Below the pieces are notes generated by a model, which ran no database searches, had not been told where the DNA came from, and worked only from the letters and a program-made list of their open reading frames with translations. Position numbers and translations under genes: made by a program. This document shows positions 44,259-53,476 of a DNA stretch of 64,000 nt, one piece after another (positions within the stretch are counted from its first letter, which is position 1; the number at the start of each line of letters is the position of its first letter). The stretch comes from Gleimia hominis (GTDB lineage: Bacteria; Actinomycetota; Actinomycetes; Actinomycetales; Actinomycetaceae), in contig NZ_CP126963.1 in the NCBI RefSeq assembly GCF_002871945.2, positions 930,001 through 994,000 of the forward strand, read 5' to 3'.

Positions 44259-44761
44259 TCAGCCCAGTCGAGCAACTGCTCGCAATATTCCGATGCGGCT
44301 TGCGCCGAAGTGCACACCACAATGATCGTGTCGTCCCCCGCCACCAGCCCCAGGACGGGTTCGTGACGGGCATAGTCGAGCGCGGACCCCAGTAGGTTCG
44401 CGGCTCCTGCGGGCGTTCTTAATACAATGAGGTTCCCGGCTGTCGCACCGCCAACAAGCAGGTCTGACGCCCATTTTTGCAACTGGGCGGCAGTTGGAGT
44501 GTCGCTACCAGAAATCTCCTCGTGCTTAGAAATCGCGTACACCTGGCGGCCGTCGGCGTCTCTAACCTTGGTAGCGCGGATCTCCAATAAGTCGCGCGAC
44601 AATGTGGCTTGCGCGGCGCTGATACCCCGCTCCTGCAAGGCTTCGCGCAGCTCGGATTGCGACGTAATTGCCTGGGTAGACAGGATCTGTTCGATAATTG
44701 CGTGGCGCCCCGCCTTTGAGTCAGGTGTTCTACGCATAATTTCTGGCTCGCTCATTTGCAT
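44231..44761 (-). CDS. argR: ArgR, arginine repressor
   Basis: Protein of 176 residues. N-terminal winged helix with ITSQSELREALQERGISAAQ and the ATLSRDLLEIRATKV recognition region, then the arginine-binding hexamerisation domain ending VLGLVAGDDTIIVVCTS. The final codons are the first unit of the 32-bp repeat. A promoter with flanking TGCATG half-sites lies upstream, suggesting autoregulation. Confidence 0.94.
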   Translation of the reverse strand: MQMSEPEIMRRTPDSKAGRHAIIEQILSTQAITSQSELREALQERGISAAQATLSRDLLEIRATKVRDADGRQVYAISKHEEISGSDTPTAAQLQKWASDLLVGGATAGNLIVLRTPAGAANLLGSALDYARHEPVLGLVAGDDTIIVVCTSAQAASEYCEQLLDWAEGKTQTEGK

Positions 44762-44848
44762 CCACTACCGTTCTTCACTGGTTGCACGAGTATCATCCGC
44801 GTCATGTGGGTACCCCCCCACTTAACGAATAGTCATTCATGCAAAAGA

Positions 44849-44877
44849 GTATACATGCAAATATCTTTGCGGACCAA
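44849..44877 (-). promoter_or_regulatory. argR promoter with possible ARG half-sites
   Basis: Minus strand TTGGTC (44872-44877), 17 bp, TATACT (44849-44854). TTTGCATG occurs twice, immediately before and after the -10 box, a spacing that would let ArgR cover it. The ARG-box assignment is tentative. Confidence 0.5.
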
Positions 44878-44926
44878 CTGAACCCGCAGCGATGCCAAAC
44901 CCGCATTCAGGCCACTAAACACGACA

Positions 44927-44950
44927 GGCACCGAGAATGATCTCGGTGCC
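44927..44950 (-). terminator. Hairpin downstream of the flavodoxin gene
   Basis: Perfect 10-bp stem GGCACCGAGA / TCTCGGTGCC with a 4-base loop, 131 bases after the flavodoxin-like stop codon. No T tract on either side. Confidence 0.5.
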
Positions 44951-45080
44951 CGAATCGTCAACTTAGCCCACTTAACTGCGAGCGATCCCACTCACTCGCG
45001 AACTTATCCTGTGCGCGCTCTTGTACGCGCAGCCGACCACACGTGCTCGAGTCCGCAGTCGCGCTCGCGCGCACGAGTGT

Positions 45081-45572
45081 TTAAAGAGTTTTCGCCATAT
45101 CAGAAACGGAGCGACTCCAGCGCCGAATCTCGTCCCAATCCCGATAGTCTCCCTCTTGCGCACCACCCAGCCGGGCTACGGAACGTTCCCTCAAAGATAA
45201 CTCCCGCGGCTCCAGACGGCCGGCAAAAGTAGTTTCGTCAATCGGATTAATCCGTAGCAAAACTGGCCCGACCCGGACCGGATCCACCACGTTTCCACCC
45301 GGCACTCCAGACAGGCCCACAGAGAATGCCCACAAGTGTTTTTCGCGCAACTGCTTCGAAAACTTCGAAACGAACCGACGCATCGTGTCAACCCACTGCG
45401 TCAAATAAACTGCAGACCCAAGAACTACGCCGTCGTAGTTATCGAGCGTGGTCACTTCGCTAGCTTCTTTTAACGTCACCTCGTGGCCACCGTTTGACAA
45501 CTCTTCTCGCACAACATCAGCGACTTCCTTCGTCGCTCCATGGCGGGAAGCCCAAACAACCAAAATCTTCAT
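45081..45572 (-). CDS. Flavodoxin-domain protein (HemG-like)
   Basis: Protein of 163 residues. FMN-binding N terminus ILVVWASRHGATKEVADVV, then DGVVLGSAVYLTQWVDTM, which resembles the flavodoxin-type protoporphyrinogen oxidase/flavodoxin_5 family. The C-terminal half (INPIDETTFAGRL) also fits. Without other haem genes nearby the substrate is uncertain. It has no operon partner: a hairpin follows it and pheT lies upstream. Confidence 0.85.
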   Translation of the reverse strand: MKILVVWASRHGATKEVADVVREELSNGGHEVTLKEASEVTTLDNYDGVVLGSAVYLTQWVDTMRRFVSKFSKQLREKHLWAFSVGLSGVPGGNVVDPVRVGPVLLRINPIDETTFAGRLEPRELSLRERSVARLGGAQEGDYRDWDEIRRWSRSVSDMAKTL

Positions 45573-45599
45573 ACCCTCATTTTGTCATTCAATTGGATT

Positions 45600-45632
45600 T
45601 CTCCCCACTCATAAGGTCCCAGAGTGGGGAGA
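45600..45632 (-). terminator. Hairpin downstream of pheT
   Basis: Perfect 11-bp stem TCTCCCCACTC / GAGTGGGGAGA with an 11-base loop, 63 bases after the pheT stop. No U tract follows on the minus strand. Confidence 0.6.
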
Positions 45633-45694
45633 TTTCCGCAACATACTCAGGTAAAAACTGTTTCCATTTGTATGCAAAACCGCGCGTCAGTTTG

Positions 45695-48319
45695 TCAAGC
45701 CCGCAGTTTGGCACCCAACTGGTTCGATAATTTATCCACTATCTCCCCACGCACCTTCGCAGCTTCTTTCGCTTTCAACGTGCGATCTGTGGCCCGCATG
45801 CGAAGCGCGAACGCGAGGGAACGCTTCCCCTCCTCAATCTGGTCTCCCACATATTCGTCAAACAGCGAAACGTCTTCTAGCAGCGGACCACCAGCCGAGC
45901 GGATCGTGTCGAGCACCATCGAAACTGGAATCTGCTGGTCCAAAACGATCGCAATATCTTCCTTGACAGGCGGATAACTGGAAATCGCGTGCGGCTCCAC
46001 CGGCGTGTCTGGGATTAGTTTGAACAAAGCCTCCAGGTCAAGTTCCAAAGCGATCGACCTGGCAGGCAGGGCGTACGCATCGATTACGCGTGGGTGCAGC
46101 TCACCAACGCGTCCAATGGAAACAATCCGCTTCTTTTGTGAAACGAATAGGATTCCGCTGCGCCCCGGGTGCCAGGGCGCTGCATACGCGGGGTCTTGCA
46201 GTGGTTTTGGTGTCGGACGCCCGTGAGGCAGTTGCCCGCCCGGTTGCCGGTACAGCGCGCTGATCTGGATGGTTACTCCCAGTTCACGGCCCAGTTCTTG
46301 CACAAGTTCCGTGGCGTCTTTCCAATCGTAGTCGCGCTCGAGGTCCCCGCCTTGCGCACGACCTCCGGCAACAACCCCCAGGTGCCACGGCTGCTTAGGT
46401 GTACCGCGATGCAAGCCACCTACTTCTTTGGGGTGGGGACGCTGCTGCGCTGAAGGAATATCGTGCGGGACTACGCCCTGCGGGCGGGCTACCATTCCCA
46501 TTTCGAAAACCCGGATTGATTCCGCTCCTCGCGCGCGATTGCGCCGAGCCACGTCCAGCAGCGAATCCAACACGTTGGTACGCAGTTTCGGGCGCGCCTC
46601 TACGAGCGGGTTCCGCAGTTCGATTGTCTGCCGGCGCTCGTCATCATCAGGGATCAGCTGCAGGTCGTGTGCATCACCGATGAACGGGTAGGATCCAACC
46701 CCAACGAACCCAAGGTCAGCGAGTAGATGCTGCGTGCGGCGGCGCATCATCATCCGCGGGGGAACACCCTGACCGGCCCGTGCCTGTGGAAGTTCGGAAG
46801 GAATGTTGTCGTATCCGTCTAGGCGGGCGATCTCTTCGACCAGGTCACACGGTTGTTTCAGGTCTGGCCGCCAAGACGGCACCGTGACCTGCAGTGGATC
46901 ATCTCCTTCCACTTGCGCCCCGATTTCTTCCAGAAGTTCCACTACCCGCTCGGGCGGATACGCGACGCCCGTGAGACGTTGTGGCTCCATGACCGGCATG
47001 ATGATGAGTTCGGGATCCGGCACGAAATTCAGGTCGAACACGCCGTGATCAACTGAGCCATTCCCGTACTTTGCGAGCAGACGTGCAGCCATGTCCGCCG
47101 CCACGGGTGGGAGCAACGGGTCCGTGCCCCGTTCAAACCGCTTTGACGCTTCCGAGTGTAAGAAGTGCCGGCGTGCTGAACGGGCAACCGATACGGCATC
47201 AAAATGCGCAGCTTCGATCAAGACGTCGGTCGTGGACTCCTCCACTTCGGAGTACTGCCCGCCCATTACCCCGGCAAGCCCCAGGATGCGGCTCGCCCGC
47301 TTACCGTCGGGCGAGTCTGTAATCAGCAGGTCCTCCGGATCCAGGTTCCGCTCCACGTCATCGAGGGTCCGCAGGCTCTCCCCCGGGTGAGCGCGCCGGA
47401 CCACTAGTGGGCCGGCTAGGTCGGATAGGTCGTAGGCGTGCAATGGTTGGCCCAGGTCGAGCATCACGTAATTGGTGATGTCGACCGCGAGCGAAACCGA
47501 ACGCATCCCCATTGCTTCGAGCCGCTCAACCATCCACCGAGGAGTTGGGGCTTGTGGGTCAACGCCGCGTACCACGCGGGTGACGAAGCGGTTGCAACCA
47601 ACGTGGTCGCGCAATGGTTCGTCGTCTTCAACTTCTACGGGGAAGCCCTTCTCGTTTGCTTCCGGAGTAGTTGCCAGCCCGGGGTCGGCAAAGTGCGCGC
47701 CCGTTGAGTGCGCGTATTCGCGCGCCACCCCGCGCATCGAGAAGCAGTATCCGCGATCGGGGGTGACATTGATTTCAAGTAGTTCTTGTCCTAATCCCAA
47801 GAACTCAATCACGTCTTCCCCGATGGGGGGAATGTCCTCTTTTGCGTGCTGCTTGTTGAGCACAATAATGCCATCGTGATCTGTGCCCAGCCCCAGTTCC
47901 CGTTCAGAACAAATCATGCCATCGGAAATGTGGCCGTATGTTTTGCGGGCACTGATTTTGAACTCGCCCGGCAAGATTGCGCCCGGCAGCGACACCACCA
48001 CGTAGTCGCCGACACCGAAGTTATGGGCCCCGCAGATAATGCCGCGTGATGGCAGTTCGGACGGTTCCTTGCCCGTTCCGGGCGGGTCATTGTGCGTCCC
48101 AACGTCAACGCGGCAGTAGTTAATGACCTTACCGTTCGTTTGCTTTTTCGCGTCCAGCGTGAGGACTTTACCCACCACGAGGGGGCCCGTTACCTGCGCG
48201 GGGTGGATTTCTTCTTCCTCCAGCCCGACTTTCACGAGGGCCTGCGCGAGTGTCCGCGCGTCCGTGCCCGGCAGGACCTCAACGTGGTCTTTTAACCAAG
48301 AGATAGGTACGTTAGGCAT
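45695..48319 (-). CDS. pheT: Phenylalanyl-tRNA synthetase beta subunit
   Basis: Protein of 874 residues with the full beta-subunit order: N-terminal tRNA-binding OB fold (40-160, VGKVLTLDAKKQTNGKVI), B3/B4 editing domain (210-390), B5 domain, class II-like core, and the C-terminal anticodon-binding ferredoxin fold (about 780-874, SSYPPVKEDIAIVLDQ). Starts five bases after pheS; the two form the heterotetramer. Confidence 0.95.
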   Translation of the reverse strand: MPNVPISWLKDHVEVLPGTDARTLAQALVKVGLEEEEIHPAQVTGPLVVGKVLTLDAKKQTNGKVINYCRVDVGTHNDPPGTGKEPSELPSRGIICGAHNFGVGDYVVVSLPGAILPGEFKISARKTYGHISDGMICSERELGLGTDHDGIIVLNKQHAKEDIPPIGEDVIEFLGLGQELLEINVTPDRGYCFSMRGVAREYAHSTGAHFADPGLATTPEANEKGFPVEVEDDEPLRDHVGCNRFVTRVVRGVDPQAPTPRWMVERLEAMGMRSVSLAVDITNYVMLDLGQPLHAYDLSDLAGPLVVRRAHPGESLRTLDDVERNLDPEDLLITDSPDGKRASRILGLAGVMGGQYSEVEESTTDVLIEAAHFDAVSVARSARRHFLHSEASKRFERGTDPLLPPVAADMAARLLAKYGNGSVDHGVFDLNFVPDPELIIMPVMEPQRLTGVAYPPERVVELLEEIGAQVEGDDPLQVTVPSWRPDLKQPCDLVEEIARLDGYDNIPSELPQARAGQGVPPRMMMRRRTQHLLADLGFVGVGSYPFIGDAHDLQLIPDDDERRQTIELRNPLVEARPKLRTNVLDSLLDVARRNRARGAESIRVFEMGMVARPQGVVPHDIPSAQQRPHPKEVGGLHRGTPKQPWHLGVVAGGRAQGGDLERDYDWKDATELVQELGRELGVTIQISALYRQPGGQLPHGRPTPKPLQDPAYAAPWHPGRSGILFVSQKKRIVSIGRVGELHPRVIDAYALPARSIALELDLEALFKLIPDTPVEPHAISSYPPVKEDIAIVLDQQIPVSMVLDTIRSAGGPLLEDVSLFDEYVGDQIEEGKRSLAFALRMRATDRTLKAKEAAKVRGEIVDKLSNQLGAKLRA

Positions 48320-48324
48320 TTTTG

Positions 48325-49389
48325 TTACTTCACCTTCCCGGGGAACTGGAGGGAGAAACGCTGGTCTCCCTCTACGATGTCGTGCATGTCAGCGATGGAG
48401 TGGCGCAGCATGAGGGTGCGTTCCAGGCCCATGCCGAATGCGAAACCGGTGTATTCACTTGCGTCCACGCCGCAGGCTTTGAGGACGTTGGGGTTGACCA
48501 TGCCGCAGCCACCCCATTCGATCCATCCGGCGCCGCCTTTCTTCTGTGGGAACCATAGGTCCATTTCGGCACTGGGTTCGGTGAATGGGAAGTAGCTTGG
48601 GCGCAGCCGGGTTTTCGCTTCCGGGCCGAACATGGCGCGCGCGAAGTGGTCGAGCACTCCTTTGAGGTTTGCCATGGTCAGGCCTTTGTCTACCGCCAGC
48701 CCTTCAACTTGGTGGAAAACTGGGGTGTGGGTTGAATCCAGTTCGTCCGAGCGGAATACTTTGCCGGGGCACGCCACGTAGAGCGGTACGGATCGGCTCA
48801 GTAGTTCTCGGGCTTGCACGGGCGAAGTGTGGGTGCGGAGCACGAGGTGTGCATCCGTTGGGTCTTGTCCGCCAACTGAACGTCCGTCGATGTAGAACGT
48901 GTCTTGCATTTGCCGCGCGGGGTGGTCTGCGTCGAAGTTTAGGGCGTCGAAGTTGAACCACTCGTGTTCTACTTCAGGGCCTTCGGCGATATCCCATCCG
49001 AGTGATACGAAGAAGTCGGTGATTTCGTCTTGGATTGTCTGCAGCGGATGGCACGCGCCGGGGAGGGAACGGTTTGCGGGCGTGGTTATGTCCACGGTTT
49101 CCACTTCGAGTTGGTGTGCTTCGTGTTCGCGTTCCAACTGGGTTTTGCGCTCGGAGTAGGCTTCGTTAATAGTTTTGCGGGCAGCTCCGACCGCGCGGCC
49201 TGCTGTTGCTTTGTCAGCTCCGGGAAGGTTTTTGATTTCCCGGTTAGCAGCCGTTACCGCAGAAGCCTCGCCGATGTGTTCACTCTTGACACGAGCTAGT
49301 GCTTCCAGGTCCCCTGCCGCTTCTATGGCGCTGACGGCCTGTTTCACCGCCTGCTCCATTGCTGTTTTGTCTAGAGGATTTAGTTCCAT
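48325..49389 (-). CDS. pheS: Phenylalanyl-tRNA synthetase alpha subunit
   Basis: Protein of 354 residues from the ATG at 49389; the frame runs four codons further to a TTG at 49401. An N-terminal coiled coil is followed by the class II catalytic core, with LPGACHPLQTIQDEI, LLRTHTS-type segment VLRTHTSPVQARELL and FRPSYFPFTEPSAE-like RLRPSYFPFTEPSAEMDL, and GMGLERTLMLRHSI. Divergent from panB. Confidence 0.94.
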   Translation of the reverse strand: MELNPLDKTAMEQAVKQAVSAIEAAGDLEALARVKSEHIGEASAVTAANREIKNLPGADKATAGRAVGAARKTINEAYSERKTQLEREHEAHQLEVETVDITTPANRSLPGACHPLQTIQDEITDFFVSLGWDIAEGPEVEHEWFNFDALNFDADHPARQMQDTFYIDGRSVGGQDPTDAHLVLRTHTSPVQARELLSRSVPLYVACPGKVFRSDELDSTHTPVFHQVEGLAVDKGLTMANLKGVLDHFARAMFGPEAKTRLRPSYFPFTEPSAEMDLWFPQKKGGAGWIEWGGCGMVNPNVLKACGVDASEYTGFAFGMGLERTLMLRHSIADMHDIVEGDQRFSLQFPGKVK

Positions 49390-49512
49390 AATTAGATTCA
49401 ACCACCACGATTAACGTACGTTTACATCTTTTAGACTATCGCGCACATGGGTAGTTGAGACAATTCCGTCCATCTTTAGACACGCCGTGCCAGCTTTTCT
49501 TTTTCTTGAGGC

Positions 49513-49518
49513 GATAAT
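49513..49518 (+). promoter_or_regulatory. -10 box of panB (leaderless)
   Basis: GATAAT lies six bases before the panB ATG, with no Shine-Dalgarno sequence. The RNA would start at or next to the ATG. No clear -35. Confidence 0.5.
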
Positions 49519-49524
49519 AGAAGC

Positions 49525-50361
49525 ATGACTACAAATAACTCGGATACTGAGATTTCCTTTAAAGAACCGAAGCGTTGGCGAGTGCAGCACGTGGCTGCGG
49601 CGAAGGCTGCTGGGCGGAAGCTGACGATGTTAACGTCGTATGATGCCCTCACCGCCCCCATTATGGAAGCCGCTGGGGTGGACATGATTTTGGTGGGTGA
49701 TTCGTACGGGAACGTGCAGTTGGGGTATGACACCACTGTGAAAGTCACGTTGGATGACATGGTGCGCGCCACCGGTGCGGTCGCCCGGTCTGTGCACCGC
49801 CCACTGGTGGTTGCGGACATGCCGTTTGGCACTTACGAGGGTGATAAGTACCGCGGGTTTGAGGCCGCTGCGGAACTTATGCGTGCTGGGGCGGACGCGG
49901 TGAAGTTGGAAGGTGGAGTGGAACGCGCCGACGTGATCGAGCAGTTGACCACCAGTGGGATCCCGGTGTGCGCGCACTTAGGGTTCACACCCCAGTCCGT
50001 TAACACGCTGGGTGGCCCGCGGATGCAGGGGCGCGGTTTAGGGGCAGAGAAGCTGATAGCCGACGCGGAAGCAGTGCAGGAAGCGGGGGCATTCGCATTG
50101 GTTTTAGAGATGGTGCCCGACCGCGCGGCCGCCCGGATTACCCGCACGCTGAGTATTCCGACCATTGGGATAGGTGCAGGGCCAAACACGGATGGGCAAG
50201 TGTTAGTTTGGTCTGACATGGCGGGGATGACGGAGTGGACCCCCAGTTTTGTTAAACGCTTCGCACAGCTGGGCGAGCAATTGAAGCAGGCGGCGCAGGC
50301 TTACACGCAGGCTGTTAAGGATGGTTCTTTTCCCGCACCCCAGCATTACAAATCGGAGTAG
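49525..50361 (+). CDS. panB: Ketopantoate hydroxymethyltransferase
   Basis: Protein of 278 residues, first step of pantothenate synthesis from ketoisovalerate. Motifs: MLTSYDALTAPIMEAAGVDM, VGDSYGNVQLGYDTT with metal-binding Asp, VVADMPFGTYEG, AVKLEGG and HLGFTPQSVNTLGG, and the catalytic Glu in LVLEMVP. Complete by family length. No panC or panD adjacent. Confidence 0.95.
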   Translation: MTTNNSDTEISFKEPKRWRVQHVAAAKAAGRKLTMLTSYDALTAPIMEAAGVDMILVGDSYGNVQLGYDTTVKVTLDDMVRATGAVARSVHRPLVVADMPFGTYEGDKYRGFEAAAELMRAGADAVKLEGGVERADVIEQLTTSGIPVCAHLGFTPQSVNTLGGPRMQGRGLGAEKLIADAEAVQEAGAFALVLEMVPDRAAARITRTLSIPTIGIGAGPNTDGQVLVWSDMAGMTEWTPSFVKRFAQLGEQLKQAAQAYTQAVKDGSFPAPQHYKSE

Positions 50362-50424
50362 AGTTTGTGGCGGATAGTAACCTAGCTGTAAACATGTAAC
50401 CGATCTGTAGGATTTCAATAGATT

Positions 50425-51276
50425 ATGTCATTGCTTTCACCGGGAAAGATCTCTGCAAAACGCGCTGTTCCTTCGACAATTGAGCGGCCCGAGTACCTGT
50501 TCCACGACGGACCCGAGGTAGTCACCGCTTCCGACGTTAAGGACCCGCAGACGGTGGAGAAGATTCGGCGTGCCGGCGCGATTGCAGCGGGCGCGCTGGA
50601 GGCTGCGGGGACGGCGGCAAAACCCGGGGTGACAACCGACGAGCTCGACCGGATTGCACACGAGTACATTATTGCCCAAGGCGCCTACCCCTCGTGTTTG
50701 GACTACATGGGGTTTCCCAAATCGATTTGCACCTCTATCAACGAGTGCATTTGCCATGGCATTCCCGACGACAGACCACTGCAAGACGGGGACATTTTGA
50801 ACATTGATGTCACCGCTTATATAGATGGTGTGCACGGTGACACTTGCGCGATGTTTCCCGTAGGGACGATCTCGGAAGAAGACTCGCTGCTGATTGAACG
50901 CACCAAGAACGCTATGATGCGGGGTATAAAAGCCGTGAAACCAGGCCGGGAGATCAACGTGATTGGCCGGGTGATTGAAAAATATGCGCAACGTTTCAAC
51001 TACGGGGTGGTGCGTGATTTTACCGGCCACGGCGTTGGGGAAGCGTTCCATTCGGGTCTAATTATTCCGCATTACGACTCGCCGTCGTACGACACGGTAA
51101 TGGAAGAAGGCATGGTGTTCACAATCGAACCAATGCTCACCCTCGGGGGTGTGGATTGGCAGCAGTGGGATGACGGGTGGACGGTAGTGACGGCAGATGG
51201 GAGCCGGACCGCCCAGTTTGAACACACGATTGTGGTCACAGAAGATGGTGCAGAAATTTTAACCCTGCCAAACTAG
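50425..51276 (+). CDS. map: Methionine aminopeptidase, type I
   Basis: Protein of 283 residues. All five metal ligands can be placed: two Asp in [17 protein letters not shown], His in [11 protein letters not shown], Glu in FTIEPML and Glu in QFEHTIVV; the substrate His is in ECICHGIP. An N-terminal extension of about 40 residues precedes the domain, as in the longer mycobacterial MapB type. Another map copy probably exists elsewhere, near secY. Confidence 0.94.
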   Translation: MSLLSPGKISAKRAVPSTIERPEYLFHDGPEVVTASDVKDPQTVEKIRRAGAIAAGALEAAGTAAKPGVTTDELDRIAHEYIIAQGAYPSCLDYMGFPKSICTSINECICHGIPDDRPLQDGDILNIDVTAYIDGVHGDTCAMFPVGTISEEDSLLIERTKNAMMRGIKAVKPGREINVIGRVIEKYAQRFNYGVVRDFTGHGVGEAFHSGLIIPHYDSPSYDTVMEEGMVFTIEPMLTLGGVDWQQWDDGWTVVTADGSRTAQFEHTIVVTEDGAEILTLPN

Positions 51277-51341
51277 TACATGAAAACCGCCTGGTAGATC
51301 ACCCTGGTGGATAACAATGTGTATTAGGAGAAAACTTTCGG

Positions 51342-51385
51342 CTGGTAGACGTCGTTAGTAAGTCTGGTAGACGTCGTTAGTAACT
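51342..51385. repeat. 22-bp tandem duplication upstream of ppgK
   Basis: CTGGTAGACGTCGTTAGTAA occurs at 51342 and again at 51364. The copies lie 24-67 bases before the ppgK start and include a palindromic GACGTC core, so they may be operator or promoter elements. Confidence 0.75.
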
Positions 51386-51408
51386 TACGAGTCGTGAAAG
51401 GGCCAGTG

Positions 51409-52164
51409 ATGAGCGCAGCGTTTGGGATAGACATTGGAGGCTCGGGGATTAAAGGCGCCCTTGTGGATACAAGCGAGGGCACGCTGATAACCTCGGTGGT
51501 AACCGAACCAACTCCGCAGCCCTCCACTCCGCAGAACGTGACGAAGATGTGCGCAGAGCTTCTTACGCGCTGCCAGGTGGGGCCGGATGTGCCTGTGGGC
51601 GTTACCCTGCCGGCACCGGTGTCGCACAACCGCGTGCTGTTCATAGCAAATCTTCACCAGTCGTGGGCGGGAACCGACGTGCACGCACTTTACCGCGAGT
51701 ATTTGGGTACAGAAGCAGTGGGCGTGAATGACGCGGACGCCGCGGGCATTGCCGAAGCGCGTTTTGGCGCCGCGGCAGGTGTGAATGGCACCGTGTTGGT
51801 GACAACACTTGGCACGGGGATTGGGAGCGCCCTTATTTTGGATGGGAAACTGTGGCCGAACTCAGAACTCGGACACTTAGAGCTAGATGGCAAAGACGCG
51901 GAATCTGTTGCCTCCTCTGCCCAGAAGACGCGCTACAACCTCAGCTACGAAGAATATGCGCAGCGGTTGCAACGCTACTACGCACACGTCGAAATGCTGC
52001 TGTGCCCCGACCTCATTGTGGTGGGCGGAGGCATCTCTGCAAATCACGACCAGTTCCTACCGCTCCTGAAGCTGCGTGCCCCTATCGTGCCCGCTAAACT
52101 GCGAAACACCGCGGGCATCATTGGAGCGGCAATCCAGGCTGCAGAAGCTACTGAGCGGCACTAA
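51409..52164 (+). CDS. ppgK: Polyphosphate glucokinase
   Basis: ROK-family enzyme of 251 residues that phosphorylates glucose with polyphosphate or ATP. FGIDIGGSGIKGALVD is the phosphate loop, VNDADAAGIAEARFG the sugar site, and TTLGTGIGSAL and ELGHLELDGKDAE follow, typical of actinobacterial PpgK. I use the ATG at 51409, six bases after AAAGGG; a GTG five codons earlier would include that site. Confidence 0.94.
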   Translation: MSAAFGIDIGGSGIKGALVDTSEGTLITSVVTEPTPQPSTPQNVTKMCAELLTRCQVGPDVPVGVTLPAPVSHNRVLFIANLHQSWAGTDVHALYREYLGTEAVGVNDADAAGIAEARFGAAAGVNGTVLVTTLGTGIGSALILDGKLWPNSELGHLELDGKDAESVASSAQKTRYNLSYEEYAQRLQRYYAHVEMLLCPDLIVVGGGISANHDQFLPLLKLRAPIVPAKLRNTAGIIGAAIQAAEATERH

Positions 52165-52208
52165 ACACACTCGATTTAGCGGGCCCGCAAAAGCAAGAAA
52201 GTATAGAA

Positions 52209-52599
52209 GGTGAGCTGGCTTATAAGCCGGATTCTGTACCGGCCACGATTCCGCGCGGCGAGGCGCTTAGAACCGGGTCGGCGATGGCCATCTATCTCGA
52301 ACTGCCATTGCTGACAGCCTCTAGCAACCTACCCGCGCGCGTCCAGCGGGCCGCTGCGCGCGCTGCTTGGTTTTGCTCCCAATGGGGTTTACCTAGCCAC
52401 CTCAGTCACCTGAGGTGCTGGTGATCTCTTACATCACCGTTTCACCCTTACCCAACCCACCATTGTGGGTTGGGCGGTTTACTTTCTGTTGCACTAGCCT
52501 CGAGTTGCCCCGAGTGGCCGTTAGCCACCATCGTGCCCTGTGGAGTCCGGACGTTCCTCAGCCTGTTTGCAGGCCGCGGCCATCCAGCCAGCTCACCCG
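52209..52599 (-). ncRNA. rnpB: RNase P RNA, bacterial type A
   Basis: On the minus strand the RNA begins GGTGAGCTGGCTGGATGGCC and contains GAGGAACGTCCGGACTCC, the conserved P4 5' side, and ends with AGAATCCGGCTTATAAGCC before CCAGCTCACC, which closes helix P1. Length about 391 bases. A TATAAG -10 box at 52608-52613 sits just before the 5' end. Confidence 0.95.
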
Positions 52600-52645
52600 C
52601 CCTTGATCTTATACCTACCGAACCCTCAGACGCTATTGTGGAACC

Positions 52646-53443
52646 ATGCTTGTGCTCCTACCACCGTCAGAAACCAAACACCGACCGGAGAGCGGACCGA
52701 ACTTTGACCTCTCGCGCATCCACCCCATCAGTGAGGACCTGGCGCGCACCCGCGAGGAGATTCTCACCGCCCTGATCGAAACGAGTGCCCGGCCAGAAGC
52801 GCTAGAGATCCTCAAGGTCGGTAAATCCCTGGAGGAACAAGTGAGGGCTAACCTCAGTATTGAAACTCGCGCCAGCGCTCCCGCCTGGCAGGTCTACACC
52901 GGGGTACTGTACGACGCGGCACAGCTATCGGAAGGTGACTACCAGGGGCCAGCGGGGTCACAGCAAAACGACCAAACCGGGTTGCGCGTTTGCGTGCAAA
53001 GTGCGCTGCTTGGGATCGTGGATCTGAATGCGCCCATCACTGATTACCGCCTGTCCATGGACGTGACTCTTCCTGGAGTTGGAGGGCTCGCCACCCGGTG
53101 GCGCCCCACTCTCAAACCGGTGATGGATCAGATGGCACACCACGACGTGGTCGTTGACTGCCGATCCGGTGCCTACGCTGCGGCGTGGCCCGGCCTCGAT
53201 GGGGAGCACGAACTGGTGAAAGTTAAAGCGGTGCGCGTCAAAGACGGACGCCGGCGCGTTGTTTCACACTGGGCCAAGCGGTTCCGCGGGCTCCTCACGG
53301 GTGAAATTATCCGAAACCAACCAGAATCGAACTTGGCGGCACTATTCGAAGTGGCCCAAAACCTCGTGGGGAAAGAGGGGATTAAACGCGTCGACCTGGT
53401 GGAAGGGACGCGGAATTTCGAACTGGTGATTGAAGCGCAATAG
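52646..53443 (+). CDS. yaaA: YaaA family peroxide-stress protein
   Basis: Protein of 265 residues starting LVLLPPSETKHRPESGP, with AWQVYTGVLYDAAQ and a C-terminal VDCRSGAYAAAWP region, the YaaA (DUF328) pattern. In E. coli YaaA limits free iron and DNA damage during peroxide stress. A TATTGT box ends six bases before the ATG, so the mRNA may be leaderless; it is divergent from rnpB within 46 bp. Confidence 0.88.
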   Translation: MLVLLPPSETKHRPESGPNFDLSRIHPISEDLARTREEILTALIETSARPEALEILKVGKSLEEQVRANLSIETRASAPAWQVYTGVLYDAAQLSEGDYQGPAGSQQNDQTGLRVCVQSALLGIVDLNAPITDYRLSMDVTLPGVGGLATRWRPTLKPVMDQMAHHDVVVDCRSGAYAAAWPGLDGEHELVKVKAVRVKDGRRRVVSHWAKRFRGLLTGEIIRNQPESNLAALFEVAQNLVGKEGIKRVDLVEGTRNFELVIEAQ

Positions 53444-53476
53444 TTCGACGCGCTACTTCCCTACTCGCGCCAGCGT

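Noticed and set aside
48319..49524. T-box or leader-peptide control of pheST
   Set aside because: The gap upstream of pheS is about 120 bp and shared with panB; no T-box sequence or Phe-rich leader seen.
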